Origin: Ecdyonurus torrentis
Taxonomy: Eukaryota > Arthropoda > Insecta > Ephemeroptera > Heptageniidae
Direction of reading: 5' to 3'
DNA length: 64,000 nucleotides
NCBI GenBank assembly: GCA_949318235.1
Contig: CASGGR010000034.1
Span: 1,131,501-1,195,500 of the forward strand
Shown: positions 49,101 through 62,390 of the stretch, one piece after another
How the letters are laid out: every line of letters starts with the position of its first letter
Numbering within the stretch: position 1 is the stretch's first letter
Notes under the pieces: model-generated
The model's input: the letters and a program-made list of their open reading frames with translations, nothing else
The model's database searches: none
Told to the model about the DNA's origin: nothing
Translations under genes and position numbers: made by a program

Positions 49101-50240
49101 TGAACTAAAATGTAGGACTAACAGACATGCAAAGAAAAGGTTTTTACACCTTAATCGCTCCACTGCAAACTTGCGCAGTTATAGAGAATCTCAGTGCTTT
49201 CTCATCGTACTTTTCGGACTGTAAATACAAATTTTGATGATATCTCCGAAACTAATAAAGCTACAGGCTTGAGGTTTAAACTAAAATGTAGGACTAACAG
49301 ACTTGCAAAGAAAAGGTTATTACACCTTAATCGCACCAATGGAAACTTTCGCAGTTATAGAGAATCTCAGTGAATTCTCATCGTACTTTTCAGACTGTGA
49401 ATACGATTTTTGACGATATCTCCGAAACAAATAAAGCTACAGGCTGGCAGTTTGAACTAAAATGTAGGACTTACAGACTTGCAAAGATAATGTTATTACA
49501 CCTTAATCGCTCCAATGCAAATTTTCGCAGTTATAGAGAATCTCAGTGCTTTCTCATTGTACTTTTTAGACTTTGAATAAGATTTTTGATGATATCTCTA
49601 AAACTAATAAAGCTACAGGCTTGCAGTTTGAACTAAAATGTAGGACTAACAGACTTGCAAAGAAAAGTTTATTACACCTTAATCGCTCGAATGCAAACTT
49701 GCGCAGTTATAGGGAATCTCAGTGCTTTCTAATCGTACTTTTCGGACTGTGAATACGATTTTTGATGATATCTCCGAAACTAATAAAGCTACAGGCTTGC
49801 GGTTTGAACTAAAATGTAGGACTAACAGACTTGCAAAGAAAAGGTTATAACACCTTAATCGCTCCAATGCAAACTTTCGCAGTTATAGAGAATCTCAGTG
49901 CTTTCTAATCGTACTTTTTAGACTGTGAATACGAGTTTTAATGATATCTCAAAAAATAATAAAGCTACAGGCTTGCGGTTTGAACTAAAATGTAGGACTA
50001 ACAGACATGCAAAGAAAAGGTTATTACACCTTAATCGCTCCAATGCAAACTTTCGCAGTTATAGAGAATCTCAGTGCTTTCTCATCGTACTTTTCAGACT
50101 GTGAATATGATTTTTGATGATATCATCGAAACCAATAAAGCTACAGGCTTGCGGTTTGAACTAAAATGTAGGACTAACAGACTTGCAAAGCAAAGGTTAT
50201 TACACCTTAATCGCTCCAATGCAAACTTTCGAAGTTATAG
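46191..50240 (+). repeat. Second copy of the 23-mer composite (offset 14,791 bp from 31400)
   Basis: The order matches 31400-35449, except that the last monomer (50065-50240) is an H/I hybrid where the first copy has H followed by I. Beyond it the similarity continues at an offset of 14,615 bp (35802 to 50417) as far as about 51.6 kb. A small cluster of private changes lies at 48584-48602. Confidence 0.86.
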
Positions 50241-52177
50241 AGAATCTCAGTGCTTTCTCATCGTACTTTTTAGACTGTGAATACGATTTTTGATGATATC
50301 TCCGAAACTAATAAAGCTACAGGCTTGCGGTTTGAACTAAAATGTAGGACTAACAGACATGCAAAGAAAAGGTTTTTACACCTTAATCGCACCAATGCAA
50401 ACTTTCGCAGCTATAGAGAATCTCAGTGCTTTTTCATCGTACTTTTCAGACTGTGAATACGATTTTTAATGATATCTCCGAAACTAATAAAGCTACAGGC
50501 TTGCGGATTGAACTGAAATGTAGGACTAACACACATGCAAAGAAAAGGTTATTACACCATAATCGCTCCACTGCAAACTTGCGCAGTTATAGAGAATCTC
50601 AGTGCTTTCTCATCGTACTTTTCGGACTGTAAATACAAATTTTGATGATATCTCCGAAACTAATAAAGCTACAGGCTTGAGGTTTAAACTAAAATGTAGG
50701 ACTAACAGACTTGCAAAGAAAAGGTTATTACAGCTTAATCGCTCCAATGCAAACTTTCGCAGTTATAAAGAATCTCAGTGCTTTCTTATCGTACTTTTCG
50801 GACTGTGAATACAAATTTTGATGATATCTCCAAAACTAATAAAGCTACAGGATTGAGGTTTAAACTAAAATGTAGGACTAACAGACTTGCAAAGAAAAGG
50901 TTATTACACATTAATCGAACCAATGCAAACTTTCGCAGCTATAGAGAATCTCAGTGCTTTTTCATCGTACTTTTCAGACTGTGAATACGATTTTTAATGA
51001 TATCTCCGAAACTAATAAAGCTACAGGCTTGCGGATTGAACTGAAATGTAGGACTAACACACATGCAAAGAAAAGGTTATTACACCATAATCGCTCCACT
51101 GCAAACTTGCGCAGTTATAGAGAATCTCAGTGCTTTCTCATCGTACTTTTCGGACTGTAAATACAAATTTTGATGATATCTCCGAAACTAATAAAGCTAC
51201 AGGCTTAAGGTTTAAACTAAAATGTAGGACTAACAGACTTGCAAAGAAAAGGTTATTACACCTTAATCGCACCAATGGAAACTTTTCGCAGTTATAGAGA
51301 ATCTCAGTGCTTTCTCATCGTACTTTTCAGACTGTGAATACGATTTTTGACGATATCTCCGAAACAAATAAAGCTACAGGCTGGCGGTTTGAACTAAAAT
51401 GTAGGACTTACAGACTTGCAAAGATAATGTTATTACACCTTAATCGCTCCAATGCAAATTTTCGCAGTTATAGAGAATCTCAGTGCTTTCTCATTGTACT
51501 TTTTAGACTTTGAATAAGATTTATGATGATATCTCTAAAACTAATAAAGCTACAGGCTTGCAGTTTGAACTAAAATGTAGGACTAACAGACTTGCAAAGA
51601 AAAGTTTATTACACCTTAATCGCTCGAATGCAAACTTGCGCAGTTATAGGGAATCTCAGTGCTTTCTAATCGTACTTTTCGGACTGTGAATACGATTTTT
51701 GATGATATCTCCGAAACTAATAAAGCTACAGGCTTGCGGTTTGAACTAAAATGTAGGACTAACAAACTTGCAAAGCAAAGGTTATTACAGCTTAATCGCT
51801 CTAATGCAAACTTTCGCAGTTATAGAGAATCTCAGTGCTTTCTTATCGTACTTTTTAGACTGTGAATACGAATTTTGATGATATCTCCGAAAATAATAAA
51901 GCTACAGGCTTGCGGTTTGAACTAAAATGTAGGACTAACAGACATGCAAAGAAAAGGTTATTACACCTTAATCGCTCCAATGCAAACTTTCGCAGTTATA
52001 GAGAATCTCAGTGCTTTCTCATCGTACTTTTCAGACTGTGAATACGATTTTTGATGATATCACCGAAACTAATAAAGCTACAGGCTTGCGCTTTGAACTA
52101 AAATGTAGGACTAACAGACTTGCAAAGAAAAGGTTATTACACCTTAATCGCTCCAATGCAATCTTTCGCAGTTAGAG
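50241..52177 (+). repeat. 11-mer HOR: (J/A)-B-(C/F')-A-B-C-D-E-F'-G'-H'
   Basis: 1937 bp with a 177-bp C at 51121. This is the 12-mer plan of 35-41 kb but without its private marks: A has 'aataaagc' and 'cagtgctttttc', and B has 'ttattacacc'. It may represent the form from which the homogenised 12-mer arose. Confidence 0.82.
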
Positions 52178-54114
52178 AGAATCTCAGTGCTTTCTCCTCG
52201 TACTTTTCAGACTATGAATACGATTTTTGATGATATCTTTAAAACTAATAAAGCTACAGGCTTGCGGTTTGAACTAAAATGTTGGACTAACAGACTTGCA
52301 AAGCAAAGGTTATTACACCTTAATCGCTCCAATGCAAACTTTCGAAGTTATAGAGAATCTCAGTGCTTTCTCATCGTACTTTTTAGACTGTGAATACGAT
52401 TTTTGATGATATCTCCGAAACTAATAAAGCTACAGGCTTGCGGTTTGAACTAAAATGTAGGACTAACAGACATGCAAAGAAAAGGTTTTTACACCTTAAT
52501 CGCTCCACTGCAAACTTGCGCAGTTATAGAGAATCTCAGTGCTTTCTCATCGTACTTTTCGGACTGTGAATACAAATTTTGATGATATCTCCGAAACTAA
52601 TAAAGCTACAGGCTTGAGGTTTGAACTAAAATGTAGGACTAACAGACTTGCAAAGAAAAGGTTATTACACATTAATCGCACCAATGCAAACTTTCGCAGC
52701 TATAGAGAATCTCAGTGCTTTTTCATCGTACTTTTCAGACTGTGAATACGATATTTGATGATATCTCCGAAACTTATAAAGCTACAGGCTTGCGGTTTGA
52801 ACTAAAATGTAGGACCAACAGACTTGCAAAGAAAAGGTTATTACACCTTAATCGCTCCAATGCAAACTTTCGCAGTTACAGAGAATCTCAGTGCTTTCTC
52901 ATTGTACTTTTTAGACTGTGAATAATATTTTTTGATGATATCTCTGATACTAGTAAAGCTACAGGTTTACGGTTTGAACTAAAATGTAAGACTAACAGAC
53001 TTGCAAAGAAAAGGTTATTACACCTTAATCGCTCCAATGCAAACTTTCGCAGTTATAGAGAATCTCAGTGCTTTCTCATCGTACTTTTCAGACTGTGAAT
53101 ACGATTTTTGATGATATCTCCGAAACTAATAAAGCTACAGGCTTGCGGTTTGAACTAAAATGTAGGACTAACAGACTTGCAAAGAAAAGGTTATTACACT
53201 TTAATCGCACCAATGCAAACTTTCGCAGTTATAGAGAATCTCAGTGCTTTCTCATCGTACTTTTCAGACTGTCAATACGATTTTTGATTATATCTCCGAA
53301 ACTAATAAAGCTACAGGCTTGCGGTTTGAACTTAAATGTAGGACTAACAGACTTGCAAAGATAATGTTATTACACCTTAATCGCTCCAATGCAAATTTTC
53401 GCAGTTATAGAGAATCTCAGTGCTTTCTCATTGTACTTTTTAGACTTTGAATAAGATTTTTGATGATATCTCTAAAACTAATAAAGCTACAGGCTTGCAG
53501 TTTGAACTAAAATGTAGGACTAACAGACTTGCAAAGAAAAGGTTATTACACCTTAATCGCTCGAATGCAAACTTGCGCAGTTATAGGGAATCTCAGTGCT
53601 TTCTAATCGTACTTTTCGGACTGTGAATACGATTTTTGATGATATCTCCGAAACTAATAAAGCTACAGGCTTGCGATTTGAACTAAAATGTAGGACTAAC
53701 AAACTTGCAAAGCAAAGGTTATTACAGCTTAATCGCTCCAATGCAAACTTTCGCAGTTATAGAGAATCTCAGTGCTTTCTTATCGTACTTTTAAGACTGT
53801 GAATACGAATTTTGATGATATCTCCGAAAATAATAAAGCTACAGGCTTGCGGTTTGAACTAAAATGTAGGACTAACAGACATGCAAAGAAAAGGTTATTA
53901 CACCTTAATCGCTCCAATGCAAACTTTCGCAGTTATAGAGAATCTAAGTGCTTTCTCATCGTACTTTTCAGACTGTGAATACGATTTTTGATGATATCAC
54001 CGAAACTAATAAAGCTACAGGCTTGCGGTTTGAACTAAAATGTAGGACTAACAGACTTGCAAAGAAAAGGTTATTACACCTTAATGGCTCCATTGCAATC
54101 TTTCGCAGTTAGAG
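52178..54114 (+). repeat. 11-mer HOR, copy of 41789-43725 (offset 10,389 bp)
   Basis: Order I-J-A-N-L-M-K'-E-F'-G'-H' with a 177-bp L at 52882. Shared private variants are C at 41702/52091 (in the H' just upstream) and T at 42944/53333 ('aacttaaatg'). New changes here include 'tacactttaatcgcacc' in M and 'ttgcgatttg' in F'. Confidence 0.86.
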
Positions 54115-55875
54115 AGAATCTCAGTGCTTTCTCCTCGTACTTTTCAGACTGTGAATACGATTTTTGATGATATCTTTGAAACTAATAAAGCTAAAGGCTT
54201 GCGGTTTAAACTAAAATGTTGGACTAACAGACTTGCAAAGCAAAGGTTATTACACCTTAATCGCTCCAATGCAAACTTTCGAAGTTATAGAAAATCTCAG
54301 TGCTTTCTCATCGTACTTTTTAGACTGTGAATACGATTTTTGATGATATCTCCGAAACTAATAAAGCTACAGGCTTGCGGTTTGAACTAAAATGTAGGAC
54401 TAACAGACATGCAAAGAAAAGGTTATTACACCTTAATCGCTCCAATGCAAACTTTCGCAGTTATAGAGAATCTCAGTGCTTTCTCATCGTACTTTTCGGA
54501 CTGTGAATACAAATTTTGATGATATCTCCGAAACTAATAAAGCTACAGGCTTGAGGTTTGAACTAAAATGTAGGACTAACAGACTTGCAAAGAAAAGGTT
54601 ATTACACATTAATCGCACCAATGCAAACTTTCGCAGCTATAGAGAATCTCAGTGCTTTTTCATCGTACTTTTCAGACTGTGAATACGATATTTGATGATA
54701 TCTCCGAAACTTATAAAGCTACAGGCTTGCGGTTTGAACTAAAATGTAGGACCAACAGACTTGCAAAGAAAAGGTTATTACACCTTAATCGCTCCAATGC
54801 AAACTTTCGCAGTTACAGAGAATCTCAGTGCTTTCTCATTGTACTTTTTAGACTGTGAATAATATTTTTTGATGATATCTCTGATACTAGTAAAGCTACA
54901 GGTTTACGGTTTGAACTAAAATGTAAGACTAACAGACTTGCAAAGAAAAGGTTATTACACCTTAATCGCTCCAATGCAAACTTTCGCAGTTATAGAGAAT
55001 CTCAGTGCTTTCTCATCGTACTTTTCAGACTGTGAATACGATTTTTGATGATATCTCCGAAACTAATAAAGCTACAGGCTTGCGGTTTGAACTAAAATGT
55101 AGGACTAACAGACTTGCAAAGAAAAGGTTATTACACCTTAATCGCACCAATGCAAACTTTCGCAGTTATAGAGAATCTCAGTGCTTTCTCATCGTACTTT
55201 TCAGACTGTCAATACGATTTTTGATTATATCTCCGAAACTAATAAAGCTACAGGCTTGCGGTTTGAACTAAAATGTAGGACTAACAGACTTGCAAAGATA
55301 ATGTTATTACACCTTAATCGCTCCAATGCAAATTTTCGCAGTTATAGAGAATCTCAGTGCTTTCTCATTGTACTTTTTAGACTTTGAATAAGATTTTTGA
55401 TGATATCTCTAAAACTAATAAAGCTACAGGCTTGCAGTTTGAACTAAAATGTAGGACTAACAGACTTGCAAAGAAAAGGTTATTACACCTTAATCGCTCG
55501 AATGCAAACTTGCGCAGTTATAGGGAATCTCAGTGCTTTCTAATCGTACTTTTCGGACTGTGAATACGATTTTTGATGATATCTCCGAAACTAATAAAGC
55601 TACAGGCTTGCGGTTTGAACTAAAATGTAGGACTAACAGACATGCAAAGAAAAGGTTATTACACCTTAATCGCTCCAATGCAAACTTTCGCAGTTATAGA
55701 GAATCTAAGTGCTTTCTCATCGTACTTTTCAGACTGTGAATACGATTTTTGATGATATCACCGAAACTAATAAAGCTACAGGCTTGCGGTTTGAACTAAA
55801 ATGTAGGACTAACAGACTTGCAAAGAAAAGGTTATTACACCTTAATGGCTCCATTGCAATCTTTCGCAGTTAGAG
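54115..55875 (+). repeat. 10-mer HOR: I-J-A-N-L-M-K'-E-(F/G')-H'
   Basis: 1761 bp, with a 177-bp L at 54819. The monomer at 55524-55699 starts as F/F' ('tttctaatcg') and ends as G' ('acatgc', 'cacctt'), removing one monomer. Relative to 43726-46190 it lacks the second A-N-L series, so the offset changes from 10,389 to 9,685 bp. Confidence 0.83.
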
Positions 55876-58516
55876 AGAATCTCAGTGCTTTCTCCTCGTA
55901 CTTTTCAGACTGTGAATACGATTTTTGATGATATCTTTGAAACTAATAAAGCTAAAGGCTTGCGGTTTGAACTAAAATGTTGGACTAACAGACTTGCAAA
56001 GCAAAGGTTATTACACCTTAATCGCTCCAATGCAAACTTTCGAAGTTATAGAAAATCTCAGTGCTTTCTCATCGTACTTTTTAGACTGTGAATACGATTT
56101 TTGATGATATCTCCGAAACTAATAAAGCTACAGGCTTGCGGTTTGAACTAAAATGTAGGACTAACAGACATGCAAAGAAAAGGTTATTACACCTTAATCG
56201 CTCCAATGCAAACTTTCGCAGTTATAGAGAATCTCAGTGCTTTCTCATCGTACTTTTCGGACTGTGAATACAAATTTTGATGATATCTCCGAAACTAATA
56301 AAGCTACAGGCTTGAGGTTTGAACTAAAATGTAGGACTAACAGACTTGCAAAGAAAAGGTTATTACACATTAATCGCACCAATGCAAACTTTCGCAGCTA
56401 TAGAGAATCTCAGTGCTTTTTCATCGTACTTTTCAGACTGTGAATACGATATTTGATGATATCTCCGAAACTTATAAAGCTACAGGCTTGCGGTTTGAAC
56501 TAAAATGTAGGACCAACAGACTTGCAAAGAAAAGGTTATTACACCTTAATCGCTCCAATGCAAACTTTCGCAGTTACAGAGAATCTCAGTGCTTTCTCAT
56601 TGTACTTTTTAGACTGTGAATAATATTTTTGATGATATCTCTGATACTAGTAAAGCTACAGGTTTACGGTTTGAACTAAAATGTAAGACTAACAGACTTG
56701 CAAAGAAAAGGTTATTACACCTTAATCGCTCCAATGCAAACTTTCGCAGTTATAGAGAATCTCAGTGCTTTCTCATCGTACTTTTCAGACTGTGAATACG
56801 ATTTTTGATGATATCTCCGAAACTAATAAAGCTACAGGCTTGCGGTTTGAACTAAAATGTAGGACTAACAGACATGCAAAGAAAAGGTTTTTACACCTTA
56901 ATCGCTCCACTGCAAACTTGCGCAGTTATAGAGAATCTCAGTGCTTTCTCATCGTACTTTTCGGACTGTGAATACAAATTTTGATGATATCTCCGAAACT
57001 AATAAAGCTACAGGCTTGAGGTTTGAACTAAAATGTAGGACTAACAGACTTGCAAAGAAAAGGTTATTACACATTAATCGCACCAATGCAAACTTTCGCA
57101 GCTATAGAGAATCTCAGTGCTTTTTCATCGTACTTTTCAGACTGTGAATACGATATTTGATGATATCTCCGAAACTTATAAAGCTACAGGCTTGCGGTTT
57201 GAACTAAAATGTAGGACCAACAGACTTGCAAAGAAAAGGTTATTACACCTTAATCGCTCCAATGCAAACTTTCGCAGTTACAGAGAATCTCAGTGCTTTC
57301 TCATTGTACTTTTTAGACTGTGAATAATATTTTTTGATGATATCTCTGATACTAGTAAAGCTACAGGTTTACGGTTTGAACTAAAATGTAAGACTAACAG
57401 ACTTGCAAAGAAAAGGTTATTACACCTTAATCGCTCCAATGCAAACTTTCGCAGTTATAGAGAATCTCAGTGCTTTCTCATCGTACTTTTCAGACTGTGA
57501 ATACGATTTTTGATGATATCTCCGAAACTAATAAAGCTACAGGCTTGCGGTTTGAACTAAAATGTAGGACTAACAGACTTGCAAAGAAAAGGTTATTACA
57601 CCTTAATCGCACCAATGCAAACTTTCGCAGTTATAGAGAATCTCAGTGCTTTCTCATCGTACTTTTCAGACTGTCAATACGATTTTTGATTATATCTCCG
57701 AAACTAATAAAGCTACAGGCTTGCGGTTTGAACAAAAATGTAGGACTAACAGACTTGCAAAGAAAAGGTTATTACACCTTAATCGCTCCAATGCAAATTT
57801 TCGCAGTTATAGAGAATCTCAGTGCTTTCTCATTGTACTTTTTAGACTTTGAATAAGATTTTTGATGATATCTCTAAAACTAATAAAGCTACAGGCTTGC
57901 AGTTTGAACTAAAATGTAGGACTAACAGACTTGCAAAGAAAAGGTTATTACACCTTAATCGCTCGAATGCAAACTTGCGCAGTTATAGGGAATCTCAGTG
58001 CTTTCTAATCGTACTTTTCGGACTGTGAATACGATTTTTGATGATATCTCCGAAACTAATAAAGCTACAGGCTTGCGGTTTGAACTAAAATGTAGGACTA
58101 ACAAACTTGCAAAGCAAAGGTTATTACAGCTTAATCGCTCCAATGCAAACTTTTGCAGTTATAGAGAATCTCAGTGCTTTCTTATCGTACTTTTTAGACT
58201 GTGAATACGAGTTTTGATGATATCTCCGAAAATAATAAAGCTACAGGCTTGCGGTTTGAACTAAAATGTAGGACTAACAGACATGCAAAGAAAAGGTTAT
58301 TACACCTTAATCGCTCCAATGCAAACTTTCGCAGTTATAGAGAATCTAAGTGCTTTCTCATCGTACTTTTCAGACTGTGAATACGATTTTTGATGATATC
58401 ACCGAAACTAATAAAGCTACAGGCTTGCGGTTTGAACTAAAATGTAGGACTAACAGACTTGCAAAGAAAAGGTTATTACACCTTAATGGCTCCATTGCAA
58501 TCTTTCGCAGTTAGAG
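55876..58516 (+). repeat. 15-mer HOR: I-J-A-N-L-(M/J)-A-N-L-M-K'-E-F'-G'-H'
   Basis: 2641 bp. Its first twelve monomers match 43726-45838 at an offset of 12,150 bp, including the M/J hybrid (56756), the 176-bp L (56580) and the 177-bp L (57284). Upstream, the A of 'gaatctaag' at 43557/55707 is also shared. Confidence 0.85.
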
Positions 58517-58868
58517 AGAATCTCAGTGCTTTCTCCTCGTACTTTTCAGACTGTGAATACGATTTTTGATGATATCTTTGAAACTAATAAAGCTAAAGGC
58601 TTGCGGTTTGAACTAAAATGTTGGACTAACAGACTTGCAAAGCAAAGGTTATTACACCTTAATCGCTCCAATGCAAACTTTCGAAGTTATAGAGAATCTC
58701 AGTGCTTTCTCATCGTACTTTTTAGACTGTGAATACGATTTTTGATGATATCTCCGAAACTAATAAAGCTACAGGCTTGCGGTTTGAACTAAAATGTAGG
58801 ACTAACAGACATGCAAAGAAAAGGTTATTACACCTTAATCGCTCCAATGCAAACTTTCGCAGTTAGAG
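58517..58868 (+). repeat. Two-monomer remnant I-(J/H)
   Basis: I at 58517 is followed by a J-headed monomer (58693-58868) that ends in 'ttcgcagttagag' like H, and then by another I. This is a truncated HOR left by an exchange between J and H tails. Confidence 0.78.
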
Positions 58869-61800
58869 AGAATCTCAGTGCTTTCTCCTCGTACTTTTCA
58901 GACTGTGAATACGATTTTTGATGATATCTTTGAAACTAATAAAGCTACAGGCTTGCGGTTTGAACTAAAATGTAGGACTAACAGACTTGCAAAGCAAAGG
59001 TTATTACACCTTAATCGCTCCAATGCAAACTTTCGAAGTTATAGAGAATCTCAGTGCTTTCTCATCGTACTTTTTAGACTGTGAATACGATTTTTGATGA
59101 TATCTCCGAAACTAATAAAGCTACAGGCTTGCGGTTTGAACTAAAATGTAGGACTAACAGACATGCAAAGAAAAGGTTTTTACACCTTAATCGCACCAAT
59201 GCAAACTTTCGCAGCTATAGAGAATCTCAGTGCTTTTTCATCGTACTTTTCAGACTGTGAATACGATTTTTAATGATATCTCCGAAACTAATAAAGCTAC
59301 AGGCTTGCGGATTGAACTGAAATGTAGGACTAACACACATGCAAAGAAAAGGTTATTACACCATAATCGCTCCACTGCAAACTTGCGCAGTTATAGAGAA
59401 TCTCAGTGCTTTCTCATCGTACTTTTCGGACTGTAAATACAAATTTTGATGATATCTCCGAAACTAATAAAGCTACAGGCTTGAGGTTTAAACTAAAATG
59501 TAGGACTAACAGACTTGCAAAGAAAAGGTTATTACAGCTTAATCGCTCCAATGCAAACTTTCGCAGTTATAGAGAATCTCAGTGCTTTCTTATCGTACTT
59601 TTCGGACTGTGAATACAAATTTTGATGATATCTCCAAAACTAATAAAGCTACAGGATTGAGGTTTAAACTAAAATGTAGGACTAACAGACTTGCAAAGAA
59701 AAGGTTATTACACATTAATCGAACCAATGCAAACTTTCGCAGCTATAGAGAATCTCAGTGCTTTTTCATCGTACTTTTCAGACTGTGAATACGATTTTTA
59801 ATGATATCTCCGAAACTAATAAAGCTACAGGCTTGCGGATTGAACTGAAATGTAGGACTAACACACATGCAAAGAAAAGGTTATTACACCATAATCGCTC
59901 CACTGCAAACTTGCGCAGTTATAGAGAATCTCAGTGCTTTCTCATCGTACTTTTCGGACTGTAAATACAAATTTTGATGATATCTCCGAAACTAATAAAT
60001 CTACAGGCTTAAGGTTTAAACTAAAATGTAGGACTAACAGACTTGCAAAGAAAAGGTTATTACACCTTAATCGCACCAATGGAAACTTTTCGCAGTTATA
60101 GAGAATCTCAGTGCTTTCTCATCGTACTTTTCAGACTGTGAATACGATTTTTGACGATATCTCCGAAACAAATAAAGCTACAGGCTGGCGGTTTGAACTA
60201 AAATGTAGGACTTACAGACTTGCAAAGATAATGTTATTACACCTTAATCGCTCCAATGCAAATTTTCGCAGTTATAGAGAATCTCAGTGCTTTCTCATTG
60301 TACTTTTTAGACTTTGAATAAGATTTTTGATGATATCTCTAAAACTAATAAAGCTACAGGCTTGCAGTTTGAACTAAAATGTAGGACTAACAGACTTGCA
60401 AAGAAAAGTTTATTACACCTTAATCGCTCGAATGCAAACTTGCGCAGTTATAGGGAATCTCAGTGCTTTCTAATCGTACTTTTCGGACTGTGAATACGAT
60501 TTTTGATGATATCTCCGAAACTAATAAAGCTACAGGCTTGCGGTTTGAACTAAAATGTAGGACTAACAAACTTGCAAAGCAAAGGTTATTACAGCTTAAT
60601 CGCTCCAATGCAAACTTTCGCAGTTATAGAGAATCTCAGTGCTTTCTTATCGTACTTTTTAGACTGTGAATACGAGTTTTGATGATATCTCCGAAAATAA
60701 TAAAGCTACAGGCTTGCGGTTTGAACTAAAATGTAGGACTAACAGACATGCAAAGAAAAGGTTATTACACCTTAATCGCTCCAATGCAAACTTTCGCAGT
60801 TATAGAGAATCTCAGTGCTTTCTCATCGTACTTTTCAGACTGTGAATACGATTTTTGATGATATCTCCGAAACTTATAAAGCTACAGGCTTGCGGTTTGA
60901 ACTAAAATGTAGGACCAACAGACTTGCAAAGAAAAGGTTATTACACCTTAATCGCTCCAATGCAAACTTTCGCAGTTACAGAGAATCTCAGTGCTTTCTC
61001 ATTGTACTTTTTAGACTGTGAATAATATTTTTTGATGATATCTCTGATACTAGTAAAGCTACAGGTTTACGGTTTGAACTAAAATGTAAGACTAACAGAC
61101 TTGCAAAGAAAAGGTTATTACACCTTAATCGCTCCAATGCAAACTTTCGCAGTTATAGAGAATCTCAGTGCTTTCTCATCGTACTTTTCAGACTGTGAAT
61201 ACGATTTTTGATGATATCTCCGAAACTAATAAAGCTACAGGCTTGCGGTTTGAACTAAAATGTAGGACTAACAGACTTGCAAAGAAAAGGTTATTACACC
61301 TTAATCGCACCAATGCAAACTTTCGCAGTTATAGAGAATCTCAGTGCTTTCTCATCGTACTTTTCAGACTGTCAATACGATTTTTGATTATATCTCCGAA
61401 ACTAATAAAGCTACAGGCTTGCGGTTTGAACTAAAATGTAGGACTAACAGACTTGCAAAGATAATGTTATTACACCTTAATCGCTCCAATGCAAATTTTC
61501 GCAGTTATAGAGAATCTCAGTGCTTTCTCATTGTACTTTTTAGACTTTGAATAAGATTTTTGATGATATCTCTAAAACTAATAAAGCTACAGGCTTGCAG
61601 TTTGAACTAAAATGTAGGACTAACAGACTTGCAAAGAAAAGGTTATTACACCTTAATCGCTCGAATGCAAACTTGCGCAGTTATAGGGAATCTCAGTGCT
61701 TTCTAATCGTACTTTTCGGACTGTGAATACGATTTTTGATGATATCTCCGAAACTAATAAAGCTACAGGCTTGCGGTTTGAACTAAAATGTAGGACTAAC

Positions 61801-62214
61801 AAACTTGCAAAGCAAAGGTTATTACAGCTTAATCGCTCCAATGCAAACTTTCGCAGTTATAGAGAATCTCAGTGCTTTCTTATCGTACTTTTTAGACTGT
61901 GAATACGAGTTTTGATGATATCTCCGAAAATAATAAAGCTACAGGCTTGCGGTTTGAACTAAAATGTAGGACTAACAGACATGCAAAGAAAAGGTTATTA
62001 CACCTTAATCGCTCCAATGCAAACTTTCGCAGTTATAGAGAATCTAAGTGCTTTCTCATCGTACTTTTCAGACTGTGAATACGATTTTTGATGATATCAC
62101 CGAAACTAATAAAGCTACAGGCTTGCGGTTTGAACTAAAATGTTGGACTAACAGACTTGCAAAGCAAAGGTTATTACACCTTAATCGCTCCAATGCAAAC
62201 TTTCGAAGTTATAG
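58869..62214 (+). repeat. 19-mer HOR: I-(J/A)-B-(C/F')-A-B-C-D-E-F'-G'-N-L-M-K'-E-F'-G'-(H'/I)
   Basis: 3346 bp, with a 177-bp C (59925) and a 177-bp L (60982). It fuses the B-C-D type HOR of 25-41 kb to the N-L-M-K' type of 42-58 kb within one unit. The monomer at 60806-60981 has an M/H'-like start and an N body ('aacttataaagc', 'aggaccaac'). Confidence 0.83.
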
Positions 62215-62390
62215 AAAATCTCAGTGCTTTCTCATCGTACTTTTTAGACTGTGAATACGATTTTTGATGATATCTCCGAAACTAATAAAGCTACAGGCTT
62301 GCGGTTTGAACTAAAATGTAGGACTAACAGACATGCAAAGAAAAGGTTATTACACCTTAATCGCTCCAATGCAAACTTTCGCAGTTAGAG
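62215..62390 (+). repeat. J/H hybrid monomer
   Basis: J head ('ttttagactgtgaatacg', 'cagacatgc') with an H-like end ('ttcgcagttagag'), the same structure as 58693-58868 at an offset of 3522 bp. Confidence 0.78.

Noticed and set aside
42679..57856. Longer frames of 88, 98 and 128 residues
   Set aside because: They arise where K' has 'ctgtcaat', losing the usual TGA stop, sometimes helped by other changes in the same monomer. This is read-through of satellite sequence and not a gene.
917..61841. 62-84-residue minus-strand open frames across E/F junctions
   Set aside because: They recur only because the same monomer border recurs. There is no initiation context, no family resemblance, and they are the reverse of other spurious frames.
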